Of a stretch of DNA of 48,219 nucleotides, positions 7,541 to 14,389 are shown piece by piece (position 1 is the first letter of the stretch; every line of letters begins with the position of its first letter). The DNA is from Anaerolineales bacterium. Its GTDB lineage: Bacteria > Chloroflexota > Anaerolineae > Anaerolineales > UBA6663. The stretch covers positions 1 to 48,219 of the forward strand of contig JADLEU010000111.1 in the NCBI GenBank assembly GCA_020845955.1, read 5' to 3'. The position numbers and the translations under genes were made by a program. Below the pieces are notes generated by a model. The model was not told the DNA's origin. It saw only the letters and a program-made list of their open reading frames with translations, and made no database searches.

Positions 7541-10156
7541 CTAGAGCAGGCTGACTGGATCGACGTCGATGTGCCAGCGCTTGAGGGCCAGCCCGCGCGC
7601 CAGGGCGGCGGGATCGGCGGTACGCACGACAATGTGCCAGCGGCTTTCGCCGGCGACCTTGCCGAAGAAACACGGGGCCGGGCCAGCCACATCGGTGGCA
7701 GCCAGGCGCTCGGCCTTGATGCGGGCGTAGAGCTGATTGGCGACGATCCGGGCCTCGGCTTCGGCCCGCTCGGGCTGGGCGTGGCGGAAGGTGAGACGCA
7801 GAACCCGCCGGAAGGGCGGATAGCCCAGGCTCTTACGATAGCGCAGCTCACGGTCGTAGAAATCGGCGTAGTCGTGGCTGGCGGCGGCGCGGATGACGTA
7901 GTGATCGGGGTTATAGCTTTGCAGGATGACGCGCCCGCCCAGCAGCCCACGACCGGCGCGGCCGGCGACCTGGGTGAGCACCTGAAAGGTGCGCTCGGCG
8001 GCGCGATAATCAGGCAGACCCAGCCCCACGTCGGCCGAGATGACGCCCACCAGGGTCACGAGCGGCAGATCGAGACCTTTGGCGATCATCTGTGTGCCGA
8101 CCAACACGTCGGCCTGATGGGTGCTGAACTGCTGCAGGATGAGCTCGTGCGCGCCCCGGAAGCGGGTGGCGTCGCGGTCCCAGCGCAGGGTGCGGGCCTG
8201 GGGAAATAGGGCCTGCACGGTCTCTTCCACCCGCTCGGTGCCGGCGCCGAAGTACTTGATCCGCCGGCTGCCGCAGTTGGGGCAGCGCGCGGGCTGCTCG
8301 CGGCGGAAGTTGCAGTGGTGGCAGATGAGGTGAGCCGGATCGCCGGCGCCGTTGGCGGCGGTGCGGTGATAGGTCAGCGGCATGTCGCAGTTGCCGCACT
8401 TGAGCGCCTGGCCGCAGTCGCGGCAGAAGACAAAGGTGGCCGTGCCGCGCCGGTTGAGAAACAGGATGGCCTGCTCGCCGCGCCCCAGCGCCTCGGCCAG
8501 CGCGGCCTGCAGCCGGCGGCTGAAGATGGAGGTGTTGCCGGCGCGCAGCTCCTGGCGCAGATCGACGACTTCCACCGGCGGCAAGTCGATGGTCTGCGCG
8601 TCGCGCCCCCCCCCGGCCAGGGGGTGATAGCGCGAGGCCACATGGAATCGCTCGGCCTGCTCGCGCAGGCGGCGGGCATGGCCCATGATGCGGCGTGGGA
8701 GCTCCAGCAGGCAGTATTGACCTTGGCGCGCGCGGTAGAAACTAACAATGTCGGGTGTGGCCGAGCCGAGCAGGCAGACGGCGCCCAGCAGGCGAGCATA
8801 TTCGACGGCCGTGTCGCGGGCGTGATAGGCCGCTACCGGTCCATCCAGATCCTGCTTGTAGGCCGCGTCGTGCTCCTCGTCGAGGATGATCAGGCCCAGG
8901 TTGGGCAGCGGCGCGAAGAGCGCGCTGCGCGCGCCAATGACGACCTCCACCAGGCCCAGCCGAGCGCGGCGCCAGGTGTCGTAGCGCTCGCCGGCGCCCA
9001 GCCCGCTGTGCCACACGGCCACTCGGCCGGGAAAGCGCGCGGCAAAGCGCCGCACGGTCTGCGGGGTGAGGGCAATCTCGGGCACCAGCACCAGGCCGCG
9101 GCGGCCCTGAGCCAGAGTCGCCGCCAGAGCGCGCAGATAGATCTCGGTCTTGCCCGAACCGGTCACGCCGTGGAGCAAGAGCGGTGTGGGCGTGTGGAGG
9201 TGTGGGCGTGTGGAGGCGTGCTCAGGTGATGGGTCGCCGTCATCCATCGTCTGCCGCCCGTGGTCGTTGGTCTGCCCTTGGGCCTTGATGACGGCGTCGA
9301 CCGCCGCCCACACGGCCTGCTGGTCGGGCGTCAGCTCGGGCGGTTCAACCGGGACAAACTCCTTGCCGGCCAGCGAGTCGCGCCAGACCTCGGCCTCGCC
9401 CAAGTCTACCAGGCCGATCTCGGCCAGATCCTTCAGGTCTTGCAGGTTGGCGCCGGTCTGGGCGTAGACCCAGCTCACGTCCACCGGCTCGAAGTCGCCG
9501 GCCAGGAAGTCGAGGATGGCGGCCAGCCGCGCGGCCTTGGCGGGCGCCCGCGAGAGGCGTGGCCGGGCAACCTCGAGCGCCTTCAGGCTGACGGCCAGCC
9601 GGGCGGTGCGCACTTGCTTGGCGCGCACGCTGGGCGGATCGAGCACGCTGTGGCGCGAGAGCACGCCGCGCCGCGCCAGGGGCTCGGCCGCAGCGCGCCA
9701 GTCTTCGCCCCGCGGCATGGCCCGGTCGATCTGCCGTCCGCGCAGGGGCCCACGCTCCTGGAGCAGGTCCACCAGCGACTGCTGGCTCGGCGTCGCCAGC
9801 TTGAGACTGTTCATGTTGAGGGTATAGAGCTGGTCGGCGCGCTTGGCCAGGCCGGGCGGGAGCATCATGATCAGGCAGTCGATGACGGGGGCCAGATAGG
9901 TGTCCGCTATCCACTGGGCCAGCGAAAGCTGAGCGGGGGTGAGCACCGGCTCGGGGTCCAGCAGGGATTCGAGCGCGTTGAGGCGGGCCACCGGCGGTGT
10001 CGCCGGCAGCCCGATGACGACGCCCTGCACCCTGCGCCCGCCAAAGGGCACGGTCACCAGGTGCCCGGCGCGCACCTGTCCCTCCAGCTCGGGCGGGATT
10101 TCGTAGCAGTAGCTGGCGGTGTGATGTGGAACGTTGACGACGACGTCGGCGTACAT
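7541..10156 (-). CDS. priA: Primosomal protein N' (replication restart helicase PriA)
   Basis: 871 aa from the ATG at 10156, the position where PriA proteins normally begin (MYADVVVNVPHH); the frame is open further upstream but that part is not PriA-like. An N-terminal 3'-end-binding domain is followed by the helicase with Walker A GVTGSGKTEIYLRA and Walker B ILDEEHDAAYKQD. The zinc-binding insert follows (CRDCGQALKCGNC, CHHC, CPNCGSRRI) and then motifs V/VI (LVGTQMIAKGLDLP, QVAGRAGR). PriA reloads the replicative helicase at stalled forks. A His/Thr/Pro-rich stretch of about 30 residues just before Walker A is not typical of PriA and matches a dispersed repeat. Confidence 0.96.
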   Translation of the reverse strand: MYADVVVNVPHHTASYCYEIPPELEGQVRAGHLVTVPFGGRRVQGVVIGLPATPPVARLNALESLLDPEPVLTPAQLSLAQWIADTYLAPVIDCLIMMLPPGLAKRADQLYTLNMNSLKLATPSQQSLVDLLQERGPLRGRQIDRAMPRGEDWRAAAEPLARRGVLSRHSVLDPPSVRAKQVRTARLAVSLKALEVARPRLSRAPAKAARLAAILDFLAGDFEPVDVSWVYAQTGANLQDLKDLAEIGLVDLGEAEVWRDSLAGKEFVPVEPPELTPDQQAVWAAVDAVIKAQGQTNDHGRQTMDDGDPSPEHASTRPHLHTPTPLLLHGVTGSGKTEIYLRALAATLAQGRRGLVLVPEIALTPQTVRRFAARFPGRVAVWHSGLGAGERYDTWRRARLGLVEVVIGARSALFAPLPNLGLIILDEEHDAAYKQDLDGPVAAYHARDTAVEYARLLGAVCLLGSATPDIVSFYRARQGQYCLLELPRRIMGHARRLREQAERFHVASRYHPLAGGGRDAQTIDLPPVEVVDLRQELRAGNTSIFSRRLQAALAEALGRGEQAILFLNRRGTATFVFCRDCGQALKCGNCDMPLTYHRTAANGAGDPAHLICHHCNFRREQPARCPNCGSRRIKYFGAGTERVEETVQALFPQARTLRWDRDATRFRGAHELILQQFSTHQADVLVGTQMIAKGLDLPLVTLVGVISADVGLGLPDYRAAERTFQVLTQVAGRAGRGLLGGRVILQSYNPDHYVIRAAASHDYADFYDRELRYRKSLGYPPFRRVLRLTFRHAQPERAEAEARIVANQLYARIKAERLAATDVAGPAPCFFGKVAGESRWHIVVRTADPAALARGLALKRWHIDVDPVSLL
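9184..9285. repeat. Dispersed repeat inserted in frame within priA
   Basis: Plus-strand DNA here is GT-rich (GTGTGGGCGTGTGGAGG) followed by CGTCATCCATCGTC and GTGGTCGTTGGTCTGCCC. The first part resembles the intergenic stretch at 2712-2790. It encodes the non-PriA-like segment with TNDHGRQTMDDGDPSPEHAS and HLHTPTPL between the DNA-binding region and the Walker A motif of PriA, without breaking the frame. Confidence 0.65.
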
Positions 10157-10251
10157 GGCGTGCAATCTGGGCAGCCGGACCAGGGCGCGCGTGTGAACGG
10201 CTTCAGGCCGGCCAGGCTGCCCGGCCGGCCCGGCCGCCAAAAGACTCCGCG

Positions 10252-11592
10252 CTAGGCGGAGGGCGTGCCCGGCGCGGGCGGCTGGGCTTCCGGCCGCAGG
10301 CGGAAGAGCGATAGGCGCGCGATACGCAGTCCGTCGAGGGCCTCAACCTTCAGCCGCACGCCATCGCTCTCGACCGTGTCGCCCACGCGGGCCATGCGTC
10401 CCAGCCGGCCGAGCACGAAGCCGGCAATGGTGTCGTAGTGCTCGTCGCGCAGGGCAAGGCCAAGCACGTCGTTGACGGCCTCGATCTGGGTCAGGCCGTT
10501 GATGAGCAGCGAGTCATCGGGCAGGCGCTGGATGTCTGGCCCGGAGCGATCAAAGGGATCGGCCACCTCGCCCACGATCTGGCTGAGCAGGTCGCCCAAG
10601 GTCGCCAGCCCGGCCGTGCCGCCATACTCGTCGAGCGCGATCGCCATGTGCTGGCGCTTGGCGCGGAATTCCTGCAGCAAGTCGCCCAACTTGAGGCGGT
10701 CGGGCACGAACAGCGCCTCGCGCATGATGCCGCGCACGGTGGCGGTGCGGCGCGCGTCGTACTGCACGCGCACGACGTCCTTGACGTGCGCCACGCCCAA
10801 GATGTGATCGAGGTCGCCCTCGTAGACAGGGAACTTCGTCAGCGGATGCTTGATGGCGATCCGGACGAGGTCATCGAGCGTGGCGTCGGCGCCGATGGCG
10901 ATCATTTCGGTGCGCGGCACCATCACCTCGTGCACGGTCAGATCGCCGAAATCGAAGACCGCGTCGAGCATGTCGCGCTCGCTGACCCCCAGGACCCCCC
11001 CCTCGCCGGAAGCCTGTACCAGCATCTTGAGCTCCTCTACCGAGTGGACCATCTCGTGACCGCTGGCGGCGCGCATGCCGATCAGGCGCAGCAGGAAGTT
11101 GCCCGTGCCATTCAGCGCCCAAATGGCAGGCTTGAAAACCCATTCGGTGAGCAGCGTCGGGCGCGCGACGATCAACGCGGTGGTCTCAGGGCGCTGCAAG
11201 GCGATAGATTTGGGCATCAGCTCGCCGACGACGACGTGCAGAAAAGTGATGACGGCGAAGGCAAAGCCGGCCGAAACGGTATGGCTGGCGGCGCCAATCC
11301 AGGCCGGCGGCAGCCAGGAGATCACCGGTTCGATGAGATGGGCCAGGGCCGGCTCGCCCAGCCAGCCCAGGCCCAGGCTGGCAATGGTGATGCCGAGCTG
11401 GGTGGCAGCGATAAAGCGATCGGGGTCGGCCAGCGCCTTCTTCACGGAAGCAGCGCCGGTTTTGCCCTGCCGCACCAGCTCTTCGACGCGCGTTCGGCGC
11501 ACGCTGACCAGGGCGAACTCGGCTGCCACGAAAAAGCCATTGGCAAATACCAAGACCACCACGCCCAACAGGCGCAGCAGATCGGACGTCAT
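10252..11592 (-). CDS. CorC/HlyC-family membrane protein with CNNM, paired CBS and transporter-associated domains
   Basis: 446 aa. Residues 1-200 are a DUF21/CNNM membrane domain (VVVLVFANGFFVAAEFALVS, then ATQLGITIASLGLGWLGEPA). Two CBS motifs follow (about 215-335, with VPRTEMIAIGADATLDDL and FPVYEGDLDHILGVAHVKDV), then a CorC_HlyC C-terminal domain (about 350-435, QIEAVNDVLGLAL). The family is linked to Mg/Co export or ion homeostasis; the hemolysin name is historical. A TAGAAT box (11600-11605) just before the ATG may be an internal promoter. The MEMO-like gene upstream is 16 bases away, so the two are probably one operon. Confidence 0.93.
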   Translation of the reverse strand: MTSDLLRLLGVVVLVFANGFFVAAEFALVSVRRTRVEELVRQGKTGAASVKKALADPDRFIAATQLGITIASLGLGWLGEPALAHLIEPVISWLPPAWIGAASHTVSAGFAFAVITFLHVVVGELMPKSIALQRPETTALIVARPTLLTEWVFKPAIWALNGTGNFLLRLIGMRAASGHEMVHSVEELKMLVQASGEGGVLGVSERDMLDAVFDFGDLTVHEVMVPRTEMIAIGADATLDDLVRIAIKHPLTKFPVYEGDLDHILGVAHVKDVVRVQYDARRTATVRGIMREALFVPDRLKLGDLLQEFRAKRQHMAIALDEYGGTAGLATLGDLLSQIVGEVADPFDRSGPDIQRLPDDSLLINGLTQIEAVNDVLGLALRDEHYDTIAGFVLGRLGRMARVGDTVESDGVRLKVEALDGLRIARLSLFRLRPEAQPPAPGTPSA

Positions 11593-11608
11593 GGGCTAGA
11601 TTCTAACA

Positions 11609-12475
11609 CTACCAGAGCACGGCCGCCGCATACCCGACCACGGCCGCGTAATCGCCGGTGGCATCGCCGGAGGTAGCATGGCCCACGATCTGGATATGGG
11701 TGGCGCCGAGCGCGCGGGCCGCCCACAGCCCAGCAGCGATGGCGCCTGCGCCGCAGGCCTGGCCGCGCTCTTCGGCCTGTACGGCCAGCACGCCAGCCGG
11801 GTCGAAGGCCGCTACCGGCTCCAGGATAGCCCGGTCCAAAGCCAGGGCCAGCCGTTGAGGGTAATGATGCGAGAGGTCGGAGCTAGCCACCACCAGCGCG
11901 CGGCGGCCGCGCAGCACCTGGGCCAGGGCCGCGCCCAGCGCCCGCGCCAGGCGCTCGCCCTGGTCGCGCAGCATGAGCGGCAGCAGTTGGAAGCCGGGGG
12001 CCAGGACACGCTGCAGGAAGGGCAGCTCGATTTCGATGGCGTGCTCGCGGTCGTGACGCAGGGCGCACAGCACCTCGGCCGGCAGCGCATCCAGGGACTG
12101 GGCCAGGGCCGCGCGCAACTTAGCCAGCCCGGTCTGGTCCACTGGCACGGCGCCGAGCGGGGTGGCATAGGCGGCATGGGCGCTGGTGAGCAGCGGGCCG
12201 TCGGCGTGGTAGTGGCTCGGGCTCAGCAGCGCCACGACTTCGACGGCCCGCCCGCGCACGGCGCGGAAGGCCCGGGCGGCCACGCCGCCCGAGTATGGGT
12301 GGGCGGCGTGTGGCGCCAGCAGCCCGATCACGTCGCCAGGCGGGGCCGGCCTGGGGCCCGGGGACTGGGCCAGGCCGGCCTCAGCCGCGTCGAGGAATGC
12401 ATCGACCGAGGCGGCCAGCTCAGCCGGCTGCCCTGGATACCAGCGGCCGGCAATAGGCGAGGGACGCACATCCAT
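11609..12475 (-). CDS. MEMO/AmmeMemoRadiSam system protein B homologue
   Basis: 288 aa, full length for the family. Conserved features include the N-terminal RPSPIAGRWYPG, the metal-ligand-like histidines in GLLAPHAAHPYSGGVAA, SPSHYHADGP, the HDREHAIEIELPFLQ segment and SSDLSHHYP. MEMO proteins share a fold with non-haem iron dioxygenases. The bacterial member often occurs with an AMMECR1 protein and a radical SAM enzyme, but neither partner is in this window. A strong promoter lies just upstream and the CorC-type gene follows directly. Confidence 0.92.
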   Translation of the reverse strand: MDVRPSPIAGRWYPGQPAELAASVDAFLDAAEAGLAQSPGPRPAPPGDVIGLLAPHAAHPYSGGVAARAFRAVRGRAVEVVALLSPSHYHADGPLLTSAHAAYATPLGAVPVDQTGLAKLRAALAQSLDALPAEVLCALRHDREHAIEIELPFLQRVLAPGFQLLPLMLRDQGERLARALGAALAQVLRGRRALVVASSDLSHHYPQRLALALDRAILEPVAAFDPAGVLAVQAEERGQACGAGAIAAGLWAARALGATHIQIVGHATSGDATGDYAAVVGYAAAVLW

Positions 12476-12484
12476 CCTGCTTTG

Positions 12485-12513
12485 ATTGTAGGCCCGGCAG
12501 GGGAGTGGGTCAA
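12485..12513 (-). promoter_or_regulatory. Sigma-70-type promoter of the MEMO/CorC operon
   Basis: On the minus strand TTGACC (12513-12508) is separated by 17 bases from TACAAT (12490-12485). The ATG at 12475 follows ten bases later, preceded by GCAGG, so the leader is very short or absent. This is the best-matched housekeeping promoter I find in the window. Confidence 0.65.
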
Positions 12514-12613
12514 TGGGATGGGAGGTGCAAGGTGAGAGGTATGAGGCGGCTAAGCGCGGCCGGGCGGCTGGTGACCGTGGGGGCGGACGGGCGGGGCGGC
12601 CGGCGCGGGCGAC

Positions 12614-13234
12614 TTAGAGACGCACTTTGCGGGGCTTGACCCGGCTGTGCTCGGCTTCGATGATGGCGATGACCTTGTCGACGGTGTCGTCCACGGTCAT
12701 GTCGTGGTTGACGACGCAGTAGTCGAATTCGATCAGGCGCTCGAGCTCTTTGCGGGCGGTGGCGATGCGCAGGTTTAGGCCCTCGGGGGTCTCGGTCTTG
12801 CGGGCGCGCAGGCGCTCTTCGAGCTCCTTCTCAGAGGAAGTCGTCAGAAAAATTAGGACGGCGCCACCCTGCGTGAGCTGGCGGATCTTGGCCGCGCCCT
12901 GGACGTCGATGCGCATGAGCACGTCGTGGCCGGAAGCCAGGGCCTCGCGCACCTGCTGCTTGGGGATGCCCTTGTAGTCGTGATAGACGTGGGCGTATTC
13001 CAGCAGCTCGTCCTTCTCGATCATCTCGGCGAACTGGTCGGTGGAGACGAAGAAGTAATCGCGGCCGTGCACCTCACCGGCGCGCGCGGGACGAGTTGTG
13101 GCGGTGACGACGAAGTGGATGGGCAGGCGCCGCTCCTTCATGCGCTGGATGACGGTGTCTTTGCCCACGCCCGAGGGGCCGGAAATGACCACGAGCAGCG
13201 GTTCGCGCTGGCGATGATAGAGGCTGTCTGGCAT
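12614..13234 (-). CDS. gmk: Guanylate kinase
   Basis: 206 aa, typical length. It phosphorylates GMP to GDP with ATP. The P-loop is ISGPSGVGKDTVIQRM (residues 18-33). The GMP-binding region has TTRPARAGEVHGRDYFFVS and the HVYHDYKG/GIPKQQV segment, and the lid follows in LEERLRARKTETPEGLNLRI. AAGGA lies about ten bases before the ATG. It is divergent from the FmdB-type gene and shares with it a spacer holding a palindromic -10 box. Confidence 0.97.
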   Translation of the reverse strand: MPDSLYHRQREPLLVVISGPSGVGKDTVIQRMKERRLPIHFVVTATTRPARAGEVHGRDYFFVSTDQFAEMIEKDELLEYAHVYHDYKGIPKQQVREALASGHDVLMRIDVQGAAKIRQLTQGGAVLIFLTTSSEKELEERLRARKTETPEGLNLRIATARKELERLIEFDYCVVNHDMTVDDTVDKVIAIIEAEHSRVKPRKVRL

Positions 13235-13240
13235 GCGGTC

Positions 13241-13291
13241 TTGATCCTTGTTGGGCGTCCATTATAATTGCTGTAACGCGTTTCCCGTCAA
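13241..13291. promoter_or_regulatory. Divergent promoter pair sharing a palindromic -10 box
   Basis: ATTATAAT at 13261-13268 is its own reverse complement and offers TATAAT on both strands. Plus strand: TTGATC (13241-13246), 16-base spacer, TATAAT (13263-13268), towards the zinc-ribbon gene at 13318. Minus strand: TTGACG (13291-13286), 19-base spacer, TATAAT (13266-13261), towards gmk at 13234. RNA polymerase could occupy only one direction at a time. Confidence 0.6.
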
Positions 13292-13317
13292 CGGATGGGG
13301 CGCAGGAAACAGCCGCC

Positions 13318-13701
13318 ATGCCACTATACGATTTCCGCTGTCAGAACTGCAAGAACCGCGTGAGCATCCGCCAGAGCTATGCCGAGTACGGCGTCAGGCC
13401 GGTGGTCTGCCCGGTGTGCGGCAGCCAGGCCCTCACCCGGCTGATCAACCGGGTGCGCATCGCCAAGAGCGAAGACCGGCGCCTGGACGACATGTCAGAC
13501 CCGTCGTTCTTCGGCGACGTGGACGAGAACGACCCCAAGTCGCTGGCGCGGGCGATGAAGAAGATGGGGCAAGAGATGGGCGAGGACCTGCCGCCGGAGT
13601 TCGGCGAGATCACGGATCGGCTGGAGTCGGGCGAAGACCCGGAGAGCATCGAGCAGTCAATGCCCGAGCTGAGCGAGGGCGGAGGCGATGAGGATTATTA
13701 G
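13318..13701 (+). CDS. FmdB/CxxC_CxxC_SSSS-type zinc ribbon protein
   Basis: 127 aa. The first 45 residues are a zinc ribbon (MPLYDFRCQNC and VVCPVCGSQAL) of the FmdB family of putative regulatory proteins. The rest is strongly acidic (NDPKSLARAMKKMGQEMGED and EFGEITDRLESGEDPESIEQ). Members are common and of unknown role; FmdB was first linked to formamidase/amidase expression. AGGAAA lies about nine bases before the ATG. The gene converges on tmk with only ten bases between the stops. Confidence 0.9.
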   Translation: MPLYDFRCQNCKNRVSIRQSYAEYGVRPVVCPVCGSQALTRLINRVRIAKSEDRRLDDMSDPSFFGDVDENDPKSLARAMKKMGQEMGEDLPPEFGEITDRLESGEDPESIEQSMPELSEGGGDEDY

Positions 13702-13711
13702 TGGTGGGAGG

Positions 13712-14389
13712 TCAAAGTTCGGAGAGAGGGGTCGACACGCGGCTCCCGGCTTCTGATTTCTGACTTCTGGCTTCCAATCTCTCCGCTACCAGCCGGCGCA
13801 CGGCGGCCTGCAGCGTGTCGCGGTCGAGGGTGGCATCGAGGACCACCCAGCGCTCAGGCTCGGCGGCGGCCAGCTCGAGGTAGCCGGCGCGCACGCGTTG
13901 GTGAAAGGCCAGGTCGTAGGCGTCCAGCCGGTTCCACTCCACGCCGCCCTGCTGGCGGCGGCGCAGTCCCGTTTGGGCCTCCAAATCGAGGAGCAGCGTC
14001 AGGTCGGGCCGCAAGTGGTCGGTGGCGAAGGCCGTGATCAGCCGTAGGATGTCCAGATCCAGGCCGTGGCCGAAGCCCTGGTAGGCCAGGGTGCTGTCGG
14101 CATAGCGGTCGCTGAGCACCAGGCCACCGGCCGCCAGGTGGGGACGGATGATCTGGCTGACGAGTTGGGCGCGGGCCGCTGAGTAGAGCAGAATCTCGGC
14201 CCGCGGGCTCATCTCGCGATTGCGCAGGTCGTGCAGCAGCGCGCGGACCTGCTCGCTGATGGGCGTGCCGCCTGGCTCACGCGTCAGCCGGACGGCCAGG
14301 CCCTGTCCGGCCAGGTGCTCAGCCAGCAGAGCGATCTGCGTCGACTTGCCCGAGCCGTCGGGGCCCTCGAAGGTGATGAAGAAGCCCAC
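13712..14389 (-). CDS. tmk: Thymidylate kinase (dTMP kinase)
   Basis: 225 aa from a GTG at 14389 that overlaps the TAG of the upstream ATPase gene by one base; AGGGA lies just before it. The P-loop FITFEGPDGSGKSTQIALL opens the protein. The DR-type motif LTREPGGTPISEQVR, the lid-region SDRYADSTLAYQGFG and LLLDLEAQTGLRRR follow. It makes dTDP from dTMP. The frame is open far upstream, but that is the ATPase read in another frame. The last residues (EARSQKSEAGSRV) come from a dispersed repeat in the DNA (TTCTGATTTCTGACTTCTGG). Confidence 0.96.
   Translation of the reverse strand: MGFFITFEGPDGSGKSTQIALLAEHLAGQGLAVRLTREPGGTPISEQVRALLHDLRNREMSPRAEILLYSAARAQLVSQIIRPHLAAGGLVLSDRYADSTLAYQGFGHGLDLDILRLITAFATDHLRPDLTLLLDLEAQTGLRRRQQGGVEWNRLDAYDLAFHQRVRAGYLELAAAEPERWVVLDATLDRDTLQAAVRRLVAERLEARSQKSEAGSRVSTPLSEL
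13735..13775. repeat. Dispersed word-like repeat extending the tmk C-terminus
   Basis: The plus strand reads GGCTCCCGGCTTCTGATTTC, then TGACTTCTGGCTTCC: three tandem variations on CTTCTGRYTTCTGACTTCTG. It encodes the Ser/Lys/Glu-rich tail of thymidylate kinase on the minus strand. Such short repeats are familiar from spacers of several bacterial phyla; here one has been incorporated into an essential enzyme. Confidence 0.5.
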
